DNA of 64,000 nt from Halomonas korlensis (GCF_900116705.1 NZ_FPBP01000003.1:248001-312000), one strand, 5' to 3'; positions 7,692-17,910 are shown, numbered from the stretch's first letter. Notes: generated by a model from the sequence alone, not told the origin. A program made the numbers and translations.

Positions 7692-8873
7692 ATGAGCAAT
7701 AAGATTCATCAAGACTGGGATCCGCGCGCGGGGAACGTTCTGGATGACCAGATCGCCGCCTACGACGCGATGCGCGGCAGCTGCCCGGTGGCCTTCAGCG
7801 ACTACCTGCAGTGGTCGCTCTTCCGGCACGAGGACGTGATGCGTGTGCTCGAGGATCACGAGACCTTCAGCAACGCGGCAAGCCGTCACCTCTCGGTGCC
7901 CAACGCCATGGATCCGCCCGAGCACACCCGCTTTCGCCGTCTCATCGAGCCCTACTTCGGCCCCAACGCCATGGCCGTTTTCGCGCCACGGTGCCGCGAC
8001 ATTGCCGAGGATGTGGTAGCCCGCCTGCCCATCAATGGTGAGGTAGAGGCAATGGCCAAGATGGGCCAGGATTTCGCCCTTGAGATCCAGTGCGCCTTCA
8101 TGGGCTGGCCGACCAGCTTGCATGAACCGCTGCGCGCCTGGGTGGAACGCCAGCAATCCGCCACCCTGGCCGGTGACCGCGAGGCGCTGGGCGAGCTGGC
8201 GCTGGAGTTCGACGGGGTGATCCGCGAGCAGTTGCAGAGCCGCCGGAAGGCGGGTGACGCCGCCCCGGATGACGTCACCACCCGGATCATGAACGAAACG
8301 GTGGAGGGTCGTGCGCTCACCGACGAGGAGATCGTCAGCATCCTGCGTAACTGGACGGTGGGGGAGCTTGGCACCATCTCGGCGAGTATCGGCATCCTGA
8401 TGCACTACCTGGCGGCCAATCCTGAGTTTCAGGCCCGGTTGCGCGCCGAACCATCGCTACTGCCGGCGGCGATCGACGAGATCCTGCGCCTCGACGCGCC
8501 GTTGATGTCCAATCGCCGCATTACCACCCGCCCGGTGGAGATCGGTGGCCGGCGACTGGCAGCCGGCGAACGCCTGACGATCCTGTGGGGCTCGGCCAAC
8601 CGCGACGAGGCGGTGTTCGGCGACCCTGACGAGGTGCGCCTGGACCGCGACCCGCAGGACAACCTGCTCTACGGCGCCGGCATTCATGTCTGCCCCGGCG
8701 CCCCGCTGGCGCGCATGGAACTTCACTTGTTCATGGAGGCGCTGCTGGACACCACCGTCGAGCTGGCGCCGGTAACGGAGCGCCCCGCGGTACGTGCCCT
8801 GTATCCCGCCGGCGGCTATTCCGAGGTGCCGTTGAGAGTCCGTACTCGCAAGCTTGCTGGAAAAACGCCTTGA
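7692..8873 (+). CDS. Cytochrome P450 with atypical I-helix, behind an FNR/Dnr-like box
   Basis: The 393-residue soluble protein has the P450 hallmarks: ExxR at 263-266 (EILR) and the heme-thiolate loop YGAGIHVCPG with C334 as ligand; the usual first Phe of that loop is Tyr. The I-helix reads VGELGT (223-228). If T228 is the conserved threonine, the position just before it is Gly rather than Asp or Glu, so the usual acid of the acid-alcohol pair is missing. Fungal nitric oxide reductase P450nor also lacks that acid. No ferredoxin or reductase gene is nearby. AAGGAG precedes the ATG at 7692. The substrate is unknown; an NO- or peroxide-dependent reaction is only a hypothesis. Confidence 0.88.
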   Translation: MSNKIHQDWDPRAGNVLDDQIAAYDAMRGSCPVAFSDYLQWSLFRHEDVMRVLEDHETFSNAASRHLSVPNAMDPPEHTRFRRLIEPYFGPNAMAVFAPRCRDIAEDVVARLPINGEVEAMAKMGQDFALEIQCAFMGWPTSLHEPLRAWVERQQSATLAGDREALGELALEFDGVIREQLQSRRKAGDAAPDDVTTRIMNETVEGRALTDEEIVSILRNWTVGELGTISASIGILMHYLAANPEFQARLRAEPSLLPAAIDEILRLDAPLMSNRRITTRPVEIGGRRLAAGERLTILWGSANRDEAVFGDPDEVRLDRDPQDNLLYGAGIHVCPGAPLARMELHLFMEALLDTTVELAPVTERPAVRALYPAGGYSEVPLRVRTRKLAGKTP

Positions 8874-8896
8874 ACGTGTCCCGATATAAAAGGGTT

Positions 8897-8933
8897 CATG
8901 CCGGTGTCAGGTAAGCATGCTGGTGTCAGGTAA
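8897..8933. repeat. Tandem 18-base repeat after the P450 gene
   Basis: CATGCYGGTGTCAGGTAA occurs at 8897-8914 and 8916-8933 with one mismatch (period 19). It lies in the gap between convergent genes. Confidence 0.8.
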
Positions 8934-8974
8934 ATAGGGGCGCTCGCCATGCGGCCAAGCGCCTCGCAGGAAGG

Positions 8975-9595
8975 TCATGGCGTGGGAATACCCTCGGGCC
9001 TGGCATCGCAGAGGGGGCAGAAATCAGCCTGTTCCCCCGCCCCCAGCTGCAATCCGGCTCGTCCCTCGGCGATCTGTCGATAGAGTTTCTGGAAGCCGGG
9101 GCTACCTTCGGCGGGGGTCTTCAAGGAGACCTCCAGTTCCATGTTGTCGAGCTCGGCAGCCGATAGGGATGTCTCGAGCATCGGGAAGACTCGATGGTTC
9201 TCGGTATGCAGGTGATGATGGTAGAGCTCACTGAAGGCGCGGGCGAGGCTCAAGGTGGTGAAGTCCATTTCGGCTTCTGACGCGTTACCGAGATTCCTGG
9301 CCTTGTTTTCAAGCTCACGGCCGTAGATATCGATTCGACGATGTTCTTCGATCAGTACCTCGAGGATCTCGTGGCTTTCGGGGTGACGTTCGGCCAGTCG
9401 TTTGAACAATTGATCTTCCACCCGATGATGCCATTCTCCTGGCTGCTCGGTCAGGTAGTGGAACAGCTGGGCCAGAAGCGAATAATCGGGAACTTCTTCG
9501 CAGGCCGCGATATGCAACTGTCGGTCGAGGATGCACAGCAATGCCTCGTAGCGATAGTGGTCGGCGTGCAGGCGTTCAAGGAGAATGGCTTTCAT
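8975..9595 (-). CDS. Hemerythrin-domain protein
   Basis: The 206-residue protein has the spaced His/Glu pattern of the hemerythrin HHE domain (LHADHYRYE, WHHRVEDQLF, EEHRRID, YHHHLHTENHRVFP), which binds a di-iron centre. A C-terminal CPLC pair is an extra feature. It lies 70 bases after ytfE on the same strand and probably shares the sigma-54/NorR promoter, so a role in NO or oxidative stress, such as iron handling or NO binding, is likely. The ATG at 9595 follows GGAGAT; an upstream in-frame ATG at 9661 lies inside the gap. Confidence 0.82.
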   Translation of the reverse strand: MKAILLERLHADHYRYEALLCILDRQLHIAACEEVPDYSLLAQLFHYLTEQPGEWHHRVEDQLFKRLAERHPESHEILEVLIEEHRRIDIYGRELENKARNLGNASEAEMDFTTLSLARAFSELYHHHLHTENHRVFPMLETSLSAAELDNMELEVSLKTPAEGSPGFQKLYRQIAEGRAGLQLGAGEQADFCPLCDARPEGIPTP

Positions 9596-9665
9596 GATGG
9601 ATCTCCATGAGGCGCCGCCTTCGTGCTGGCGACGCGTCTCGGGTGGTGGTCCGTAGGCCAAGCCG

Positions 9666-10322
9666 CTAGATGGCCCGTTCGAACAGCAGGTTGTTTTCCA
9701 GATGAATGTGTTGCATCAGGTCGTCGCGAAACTCGCGCAGCCCGGTGTAGAGCGCGCGCCAGGTGGTACAGGCCCCCTTCGGCGGAGTGATATCGTCGGT
9801 CAACGCCATCAACTGGCCGAGATGTTCGCCATGGTCGTCGTGCTCCTGACGCATCACCGCGATAGGACCCTGGACTCGGTCAACTGTGTTCTGGCGCAGC
9901 AGCGGGAAGAGGATCTGCTCTTCCTTTTGCATATGACTTTCCATTTCCTGATGGAGCGTGGTGAGCAGGTCGGCCAGGCCGTTGGGGCAGGTATCGCGTT
10001 CGCCGTGGACCTGCTCGACGCGACGGGCCATGCGAACCAGTTCGGGCAGCTGTTGGCGATGGACATCGTGGTAGCGGGTGAGGATATGTTCGATCAGCGC
10101 CTCGTTGCTGGCCGATGACCAGTCGCGCTCGTCGCTTACACCTTGCGACAGCGCCTCGAGCTCGGCGACCAGCGCCTCGGGGATCAGACCCGCGCGCTCG
10201 GCGGCCTCGCCCAGGCTAATACGCCCACCGCAGCAGAAGTCGATATTGTGGTCGCGGAATACCCGAGTCGCGCCGGGCATGGTCAGGGCGGTACGGCCGA
10301 CGGTCTGTTCGATCAGGCTCAT
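9666..10322 (-). CDS. ytfE: YtfE/RIC-type di-iron protein for repair of NO-damaged Fe-S clusters
   Basis: The 218-residue protein has the RIC layout: an N-terminal ScdA-like domain with the DHNIDFCCGG motif (residues 24-33), then a hemerythrin-like di-iron domain with histidines in RYHDVHR, LHQEMESHMQKEEQILFP, RQEHDDHGEHL and HIHLENNLLFE. RIC proteins restore iron-sulfur clusters damaged by NO or peroxide; the homologue in denitrifiers is called DnrN. It diverges from norR, with a sigma-54 promoter and three NorR-type sites between them, so induction by NO through NorR is well supported. Confidence 0.92.
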   Translation of the reverse strand: MSLIEQTVGRTALTMPGATRVFRDHNIDFCCGGRISLGEAAERAGLIPEALVAELEALSQGVSDERDWSSASNEALIEHILTRYHDVHRQQLPELVRMARRVEQVHGERDTCPNGLADLLTTLHQEMESHMQKEEQILFPLLRQNTVDRVQGPIAVMRQEHDDHGEHLGQLMALTDDITPPKGACTTWRALYTGLREFRDDLMQHIHLENNLLFERAI

Positions 10323-10370
10323 ACAGGAATTCCTTCTTGGGGGGATGTGGGTGATGCTTATTACCTCTCT

Positions 10371-10386
10371 AGCAAGGAGCGTGCCA
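10371..10386 (-). promoter_or_regulatory. Sigma-54 promoter for ytfE-hemerythrin
   Basis: On the minus strand the sequence is TGGCAC-GCTCC-TTGCT, an essentially perfect -24/-12 sigma-54 promoter. It would start transcription near 10359, about 37 bases before the ytfE ATG. Confidence 0.85.
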
Positions 10387-10427
10387 GCGTCGAGCGCTCG
10401 TATTCACGAAGGCTGGCTTGCGTTAAG

Positions 10428-10482
10428 GTAAAAAGCACCCGGGCAAAGTAGGGTAGTTAAAACCCTGGAAGGTAAATAACAC
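10428..10482. promoter_or_regulatory. Three GT-N7-AC NorR-type enhancer sites
   Basis: GT-N7-AC occurs at 10428-10438, 10453-10463 and 10472-10482, all AT-rich inside. E. coli NorR uses three such sites upstream of norVW. They lie 40-110 bases upstream of the sigma-54 promoter, and the last one touches the norR start codon, so NorR may also regulate itself. Confidence 0.65.
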
Positions 10483-10483
10483 C

Positions 10484-12064
<1,581 letters not shown>

Positions 12065-12168
12065 CCGGGAACAGCGCAGAATGACAACGGCTGACAGGTG
12101 GCGCGCAGCGCAATACGTGTCCTGAAATGCTACCGCCGCGGCATCGGCGTGGAAGGGGGAGGTGAGCC

Positions 12169-13551
12169 ATGAGGTTCTGGAGCAGGCGACTGGGGCAGGC
12201 GCTGGCGGTGCTCGTTGGTGTCGCCGTGGGCGTGGCGCTGCTGGTCGTTTTCGTGGCCAACCGCCAGGCCCCCGAGCGTGAGGAGACGGCGGCCCCCGCC
12301 GCCCCGGTCAGGACCGTCGAGGCCCGACTTCTGGACTTCCGCCTGGAAGCCCGTGGTCATGGGGTGGCGCGCCCCGCCGAGACCTGGCAGGCGGTGGCCA
12401 ATGTGGCGGGGCGCGTCATCGAGCGCCACTCGGGGCTGGAAAGTGGCACTCTGTTGCCCGAGGGCACCCTGCTGGTGGCGCTGGACCCCAGCCGTTATGA
12501 GTTGGCTATCGCCGAGGCCGAGGCGGAGCTGGCCAGCCTGACCGGCGAGCTGGCCCAGCTCGCGGTCGAGAAGGAGAATAGCGGCCGCCTGCTGGCGCTG
12601 GAGCATGAGGCGCTCGGCCTGGCCGAGCAGGAGCTGGCACGCGTCGAGCGCCTGGCGTCCAGCGGCTCGGTATCTACCTCGCGGCGTGACGAACAGCGAC
12701 GCAGCACCCTGGGCCAGCGCCAGGCGGTGGCCGTCCTGGAAAACACCCTGGCGCTGATGCCTGCCAGGCGTGAGGTGCTCGTGGCCCAGCGCGAGCGGGC
12801 CGCTGCGCACCTGGCCCAGGCCCGGGAAGATCTTGCAGATACGCGCATCAAAGCGCCCTATGACTTGCGTCTGGGTGAGGTGGCGGTGGAGCGCCACCAG
12901 TTCGTCGGCGTCGGCCAACGGCTGTTCGAGGCCGATAGCCTCGAGGCTGCCGAGGTGGAAGCGCACATTCCCATCGCCATGATGCGCCGCCTGCTGGGCG
13001 CGATTGCCCCTGCCGAGATTCCTGTGGGTGCCCTGGACCTCAGCGAGCGTCTCGACCTCACCGCCATCGATGCTGAGCTGGCGCTGGTCGGCGCCGAGGG
13101 CGTGAGCTGGTCGGGACGGCTGGTGCGCGTGGCCAGCGGGCTGGACCCGGCCACCCGCACGGTGCGTGCCGTGGTCATGGTTGACAATCCCTGGCGCGAT
13201 GCCCGGCCACCGGACCGCCCGCCCTTGCAGCGCGACATGTACGTGCGTGCGCGGCTTTCTTTAGCGAGCCCCGAGCCACGCCTGTCGATACCGGCCAGTG
13301 CGGTGCACCAGGGTGAGGTGTGGCTGGTGGATGGCGAGTCACGCCTCGAGCGGCGCGCGGTGAGCGTGGCCTTCGAGCAGGGCAACCTGGCGGTGATCGC
13401 GGCCGGCCTCGAGCCCGGCGAACGGGTGGTGGTGGATGACCTGCCCGCGGCGATCGCCGGGATGGCGCTTGAGCCACGTCGCGACGAGGCCCTGGAGGCG
13501 CGAGTCGCCGAGCAGGCGCTGGGCCAGGGACACGAGGAAGCCCGGCCATGA
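12169..13551 (+). CDS. RND efflux periplasmic adaptor (membrane fusion protein)
   Basis: The 460-residue protein has one N-terminal membrane helix (about 10-30), a lipoyl/barrel region, a long coiled-coil hairpin (about 105-225, rich in Ala, Glu, Leu and Arg) and beta-barrel ends including IKAPYDLRLGEV. These are the features of HlyD/AcrA-type adaptors that link an inner membrane RND pump to an outer membrane channel. The stop codon overlaps the start of the pump gene by 4 bases. No outer membrane factor gene lies in the window. Substrates are unknown. Its position after norR may be chance or may mean some co-expression. Confidence 0.88.
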   Translation: MRFWSRRLGQALAVLVGVAVGVALLVVFVANRQAPEREETAAPAAPVRTVEARLLDFRLEARGHGVARPAETWQAVANVAGRVIERHSGLESGTLLPEGTLLVALDPSRYELAIAEAEAELASLTGELAQLAVEKENSGRLLALEHEALGLAEQELARVERLASSGSVSTSRRDEQRRSTLGQRQAVAVLENTLALMPARREVLVAQRERAAAHLAQAREDLADTRIKAPYDLRLGEVAVERHQFVGVGQRLFEADSLEAAEVEAHIPIAMMRRLLGAIAPAEIPVGALDLSERLDLTAIDAELALVGAEGVSWSGRLVRVASGLDPATRTVRAVVMVDNPWRDARPPDRPPLQRDMYVRARLSLASPEPRLSIPASAVHQGEVWLVDGESRLERRAVSVAFEQGNLAVIAAGLEPGERVVVDDLPAAIAGMALEPRRDEALEARVAEQALGQGHEEARP

Positions 13552-16500
13552 TCCGCTGGTTCGCCGCCCACCCCACCGCCGCCAACCTGCTGCTGGTGCT
13601 GCTGCTCGCCGCCGGTCTCTTCACCGCCCCGTCGCTCAAGCGCGAGACCTTCCCCGACTACCGCCCGGTGGAGGTGAGTGTCGAGGTGGTCTACCGCGGG
13701 GCCAGCGCCGCCGACGTCGAGGATGCCGTCTGTCGACGCCTGCACGAGGCGGTAAAGGGCGTGGAGTTCCTCGACGAGTTCGTCTGCGTGGCCCAGGACA
13801 ACCTGGCCAGCGCCACCGCCACCCTGCAGGCCGGCGGCGATCCCCTGCGCTTTCTCGGCGAGATCGACACCGAGGTCGGTGCCATCAGCGAGTTTCCGGC
13901 CCGGGCCGACCCGCCGGTGGTGCGCGAGCTGCACCGCAGCGACGCGGTGGCGGCGGTCGCGGTATCTTCCGACATGCCCGCCGGCCAGCTCGAGGAGTAC
14001 GCCCTGCGCTTGGAAGAGCGCATCATGGCGCTGCCCGGCGTGGCGGATGTGGCGATCCACGGCATGTCCCAGCGCCAGTGGCAGGTGGAGGTGCCCGGCG
14101 AGGTGCTCGGCCAGCACGGCCTCTCGGCCCGCGAGCTGGCGCGGCGGATCTCGGCCCAGAGCCTGGACCTGCCGCTGGGCACCCTGGAGACCCCCGAGCG
14201 CGAACTCCTGCTGCGCTTCACCGACCAGCGTCGCTCGCTCGCCGAACTGTCGCGCCTGGTGGTGATGTCGGACCCGGCCGGCGGCGAACTGACCCTGGGC
14301 GATATCGCCACCCTGACCGAGACCGGCGAACGCGAGGAGGAGAAGCTTCGCTTCAACGGCGAACCGGCGCTGGTGCTGGAGGTGAGCAAGAGCCTGCGCG
14401 ACGACGCCCTGGCGGTGAAGGAGCGACTCGAGGGGCTGATCGAGGCCGAGCGCCGCCGCTTCGATGATGGCATCACGCTGACCCTGACCCAGGACATGAC
14501 CGGCATTGTCCGCGACCGCCTGCAGATGCTGGTGGCCAACGGCCTCATGGGGCTGGCGCTGGTGGTGCTGGTGATGAGCCTGTTCTTCCGCCCCCGCCTG
14601 GCGCTGTGGGCGGTGCTGGGGCTGCCCGCGGCCTTCATGGGCGCCTTCCTGGTGATGGGGCTCGCCGGCCTCTCGCTCAACATGATCACCCTGGTGGCGC
14701 TGCTGATGGCCATCGGCATCGTCATGGACGATGCCATCGTGATCACCGACAACATTGCCGCCCACGCCGGGGAGAGCGCCACGCCGCTGGAGGCGGTGGT
14801 GGCGGGGACCCGCCAGGTGCTGCCCGGGGTGCTGTCGTCGTTCCTGACCACTGCCGCGGTGTTCGTGCCGCTCTCCTTTCTGGCCGGCGAGCTGGGGGCG
14901 GTGCTGGAGGTGCTGCCGGTGGTGCTGATCGCCGCGCTGGCGGCGAGCCTTGTCGAGGCGTTCTGGATCCTGCCCCATCATCTCAAAGGAAGTCTCAAGG
15001 GCAGCGTGAAACTCCTGCAGCAGGGCCATGAGTCCCGTTTTCGCACCACCTTCGACCGCGGCTTCGAGCGCTTCCGCGAGGCCGTGGGGCGGCTGGCCGA
15101 CCGAGCGATCCGCTTCCGCCATCTGGTGCTGGGGGCGGTGCTGGCCGTGATGCTGGCCTCCGTCGGCTTTATGGCCGGTGGCCACGTCGGCAGCGAGGCG
15201 ATGCCCGACATCGACGGCGACGTGCTGGAGGCACGCATCCTGATGCCCCAGAGCACGCCGCTCGAGCGCACCGAGGCGGTGGCCGCGCGCATCGAGACGG
15301 CGATGCGCGAGCTCGATGAACGCCATTCGCCCGGGCAGCCGGGGGGCGCGGCGCTGGTCGAGGCAATCCAGGTGCGCTTCAACCACAACCTCAGCGCCCG
15401 GGAGGCGGGGCCCCACGTGGCCACGGTCAGCGTCGACCTGCTCACCGCCGAGCGGCGCACCATGACCCTGGATGCGCTGACCGCCGAGTGGCGGGAAGCG
15501 ATCGGCGATATCCCCGGGGTGCAGCGCCTGATCATCCAGGAGCCGGGGTTCGGCCCCGCCGGGGTGCCCGTGGAGGTGCGCCTGGCCGGCGAGGACCTCG
15601 CCGCCATGAAGGCGGCGGCACTCGAGCTGGCCACGCGCCTCGAGGGCTATTCGGCGGTCTACAACGTCATGGATGATCTGCGCCTGGGCAAGCCCCAGCG
15701 CGCCTACTCGCTGGCCTCGGGTGCCCACGGCCTGGGGCTCACCGCCGAGGAGGTGGCGAGCCAGCTGCGCGCCGGCCTGCTCGGCGAGATCGCCGATACC
15801 CAGCGCATCGGCGAGCAGGAGATCGAGGTACTGGTGCGTCAGGCCGAGGCCGACCGCGACGGCCTCGACGACCTGGCCGACCAGACCCTGATGCTACCCG
15901 ACGGCAGCCGGGTGCCGCTCTCGGTGGTGACCGAGGTGGCTGAGCGCCGCGACTGGGCGCGCATCACCCGCATCGACGGGCGGCGCACCGTCATCGTCGA
16001 GGCCAACGTGGACGCCCGCCAGGCCAGTGGCCAGGCCATCGTCGACGACCTCGTCGGCAGCGGCTGGCTGGCCGACTTCGAGGCACGCCATCCCGAGGTG
16101 GCAGTCACCTTCGAGGGGCAGGTAGCCAGCTCCGCCGAGACCGGCGGCTCCATCGCCCGCGGTTTGCTGATCGGCCTGGTGGGGGTCTTCGTGGTCCTCT
16201 CCTTCCAGTTCCGCAGCTACGTGGAGCCGCTGATCGTCATGCTCTCGATTCCACTGGCCTTCATCGGCGCCATCTGGGGGCACGTGATCATGGGCTACTA
16301 CCTCTCCATGCCCTCGCTGATCGGCGCCGCCTCGCTGGCCGGTATCGTGGTCAACAACGCCATCCTGCTGATCCACTTCATCAAGACGCACCGCGAGCGA
16401 GGCATGGACGCGGCAGCGGCCGCGGGGCAAGCCTGCCGCGACCGGCTGCGCGCCATCCTGATCTCCTCCACCACCACCATCGCCGGCCTCGCGCCGCTGC

Positions 16501-16661
16501 TGGCCGAGACCAGCAGCCAGGCGGATGCCATCAAGCCGCTGGTCATCGCCGTGGTCTTCGGCCTGCTCAGCGCCACCCTGCTGGTGCTGCTGGTCATCCC
16601 GGCCCTTTACGTGCTGTTCGACGACTGGGGCTGGACCCACAGGGCGCCCGCCGAGGCGTAG
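13548..16661 (+). CDS. RND-family efflux pump, inner membrane transporter
   Basis: The 1037-residue protein starts with a membrane helix (NLLLVLLLAAGLF) and has two blocks of membrane helices (about 325-475 and 865-1025) separated by large periplasmic loops, the AcrB/MdtBC plan. Conserved pieces include the acidic pair in MAIGIVMDDAIVITDNI, on the helix that carries proton-relay acids. The second block has GIVVNNAILL in the equivalent place. The TTFDRGFERFREAV stretch marks the middle cytoplasmic link. It is translationally coupled to the adaptor. A GGGGCC-GGCC-GGCCCC palindrome at 16673-16688 follows it. Confidence 0.9.
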   Translation: MIRWFAAHPTAANLLLVLLLAAGLFTAPSLKRETFPDYRPVEVSVEVVYRGASAADVEDAVCRRLHEAVKGVEFLDEFVCVAQDNLASATATLQAGGDPLRFLGEIDTEVGAISEFPARADPPVVRELHRSDAVAAVAVSSDMPAGQLEEYALRLEERIMALPGVADVAIHGMSQRQWQVEVPGEVLGQHGLSARELARRISAQSLDLPLGTLETPERELLLRFTDQRRSLAELSRLVVMSDPAGGELTLGDIATLTETGEREEEKLRFNGEPALVLEVSKSLRDDALAVKERLEGLIEAERRRFDDGITLTLTQDMTGIVRDRLQMLVANGLMGLALVVLVMSLFFRPRLALWAVLGLPAAFMGAFLVMGLAGLSLNMITLVALLMAIGIVMDDAIVITDNIAAHAGESATPLEAVVAGTRQVLPGVLSSFLTTAAVFVPLSFLAGELGAVLEVLPVVLIAALAASLVEAFWILPHHLKGSLKGSVKLLQQGHESRFRTTFDRGFERFREAVGRLADRAIRFRHLVLGAVLAVMLASVGFMAGGHVGSEAMPDIDGDVLEARILMPQSTPLERTEAVAARIETAMRELDERHSPGQPGGAALVEAIQVRFNHNLSAREAGPHVATVSVDLLTAERRTMTLDALTAEWREAIGDIPGVQRLIIQEPGFGPAGVPVEVRLAGEDLAAMKAAALELATRLEGYSAVYNVMDDLRLGKPQRAYSLASGAHGLGLTAEEVASQLRAGLLGEIADTQRIGEQEIEVLVRQAEADRDGLDDLADQTLMLPDGSRVPLSVVTEVAERRDWARITRIDGRRTVIVEANVDARQASGQAIVDDLVGSGWLADFEARHPEVAVTFEGQVASSAETGGSIARGLLIGLVGVFVVLSFQFRSYVEPLIVMLSIPLAFIGAIWGHVIMGYYLSMPSLIGAASLAGIVVNNAILLIHFIKTHRERGMDAAAAAGQACRDRLRAILISSTTTIAGLAPLLAETSSQADAIKPLVIAVVFGLLSATLLVLLVIPALYVLFDDWGWTHRAPAEA

Positions 16662-16672
16662 CGACATCGGTT

Positions 16673-16688
16673 GGGGCCGGCCGGCCCC
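16673..16688 (+). terminator. Palindrome after the RND pump gene
   Basis: A perfect 16-base GC palindrome lies 11 bases after the stop. It can fold into a 6-bp stem with a 4-base loop but has no T-tract, so it is only a possible terminator. Confidence 0.35.
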
Positions 16689-16721
16689 GCCTTGACCATG
16701 TGACGGCACAGGCTATCTTTA

Positions 16722-16744
16722 AAGATGTACTTTTTTTGCATCTT
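16722..16744. promoter_or_regulatory. NsrR-like 23-base operator
   Basis: The 23-mer begins AAGATGTA and ends TGCATCTT, in register with the NsrR consensus (AAGATGYATTTN and its mirror). The outer 8-base arms fit; four inner positions differ. It lies 51 bases before the exported-peptide ATG, where a repressor could block the promoter. NsrR is an NO-sensing Fe-S repressor. Confidence 0.55.
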
Positions 16745-16794
16745 ATAAACCCGGCAAGAGGATGTGCCCCATGGATCAATACTTAGGAGGCCGC

Positions 16795-17136
16795 ATGACG
16801 CCCATCAATAGCCATGTTGCAGGCAAGATCACCGGTGCCCTGATGCTGGCTGCCTCACTCTTGCTGGGCAGCGTTGCCCTGGCGGATGAACATGAAGCGG
16901 AGGGTTCCGGCGAGACCTGGCTGCCGAGCCTGATGACCGAGACGCCGCAGGAGGGCTTTGCCCTGGCGGTGACGCTTTCTCAGAAGGGGGTGGGGATCAC
17001 CCAGCCCGACGCCGAGGTACGCAAGGCGAAGCGCTCCGAGTATGCCGAGAATCCCGACAGTCTGATTGCGGTTTCCCACGTCATTGCCACCCACTTCCAG
17101 ACCGTTGCCGCGGCCAACGACTACTGGCGTGAGTGA
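16795..17136 (+). CDS. Small exported protein of unknown function
   Basis: The 113-residue product has a signal peptide (KITGALMLAASLLLGSVALA, then ADEHE) and a short acidic mature part of about 85 residues with no cysteine. I recognise no family. GGAGG stands 6 bases before the ATG at 16795, so it is preferred over an in-frame ATG at 16762. The gene lies between an NsrR-like operator and sdhB, 66 bases before the latter, so the two probably form a mini-operon linked to NO stress. Confidence 0.7.
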   Translation: MTPINSHVAGKITGALMLAASLLLGSVALADEHEAEGSGETWLPSLMTETPQEGFALAVTLSQKGVGITQPDAEVRKAKRSEYAENPDSLIAVSHVIATHFQTVAAANDYWRE

Positions 17137-17152
17137 TGCGCCTCGAGGCGCA
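17137..17152 (+). other. Hairpin between exported-peptide gene and sdhB
   Basis: TGCGCC-TCGA-GGCGCA is a perfect 6-bp stem with a 4-base loop starting right after the stop codon. It may tune the ratio of the two products. Confidence 0.45.
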
Positions 17153-17202
17153 CCGGCGGCGCATTCAGGGCCCTATCAAGGGCCGAATCAAGGAAAGCTT
17201 AG

Positions 17203-17910
17203 ATGATCAAGGTGCAGCTCTACCGTTACCATCCTGAACTCGATGAACGTCCCAGGATGGAAACGCGGGAGGTGGATGAACGCTTCCGCAAGGCCATGGT
17301 GCTCGACGTGCTCGAGCACCTCAAACAGCAGGATGCCTGCCTGGCTTATCGGCGCTCCTGCCGGGAAGGGGTGTGCGGCTCCGATGGCATGAATATCAAT
17401 GGCAAGAACGGCCTGGCCTGCATTACTTCGGTGGAGGAGGTGCTGGGACGCGGCGATACCCTGACGCTGCGTCCGCTACCGGGCATGCCGGTCATCCGCG
17501 ACCTGGTCGTGGATCAGAGCCTGTTCTTTCGGCAGTTCGAGAAGATTCGCCCTTGGCTGATCAATGATGATCCCCCCGCAGCGACGGAACGGCGGCAAAG
17601 CCCTGAGGACCGCGAGAAGCTCGATGGCCTCTACGAGTGCATCCTCTGCGCCTGCTGCAGCTCGGCCTGTCCCTCTTGGTGGTGGAACCCGGACAAGTAC
17701 ATCGGTCCGGCCGGCCTGATCCAGGCCTACCGTTTCCTGATCGACAGCCGCGATACCGCCACCGAGGCGCGCCTGGCCGAGCTCGATGACCCTTTCAGCG
17801 TGTTTCGCTGCCGCCAGATCGCCAACTGCACCTGGGTGTGTCCCAAGGGGCTCAATCCCATGCGCGCCATCGGCCACATCAAGGCAATGCTGCTGGCGCG
17901 CGGCAGCTGA
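17203..17910 (+). CDS. sdhB: Stand-alone succinate dehydrogenase iron-sulfur subunit (SdhB)
   Basis: The 235-residue protein is a full SdhB: the [2Fe-2S] motif SCREGVCGSDG...NGLAC, then CILCACCSSACPS and CTWVCPKGLNP for the [4Fe-4S] and [3Fe-4S] clusters. All ligands are intact and the length equals that of the usual subunit. No sdhA, sdhC or sdhD lies near it, which is unusual because sdhCDAB are normally together. A second sdhCDAB locus elsewhere is therefore likely but not visible here. The NsrR-like operator upstream suggests a spare subunit made under NO stress, which is an inference. AAGGAAAG precedes the ATG. Confidence 0.9.
   Translation: MIKVQLYRYHPELDERPRMETREVDERFRKAMVLDVLEHLKQQDACLAYRRSCREGVCGSDGMNINGKNGLACITSVEEVLGRGDTLTLRPLPGMPVIRDLVVDQSLFFRQFEKIRPWLINDDPPAATERRQSPEDREKLDGLYECILCACCSSACPSWWWNPDKYIGPAGLIQAYRFLIDSRDTATEARLAELDDPFSVFRCRQIANCTWVCPKGLNPMRAIGHIKAMLLARGS

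Noticed and set aside
12858..15728. A long open frame on the minus strand opposite the RND genes
   Set aside because: It is low in complexity, has no family match, and is explained by the GC-rich codon bias of the real plus-strand genes.
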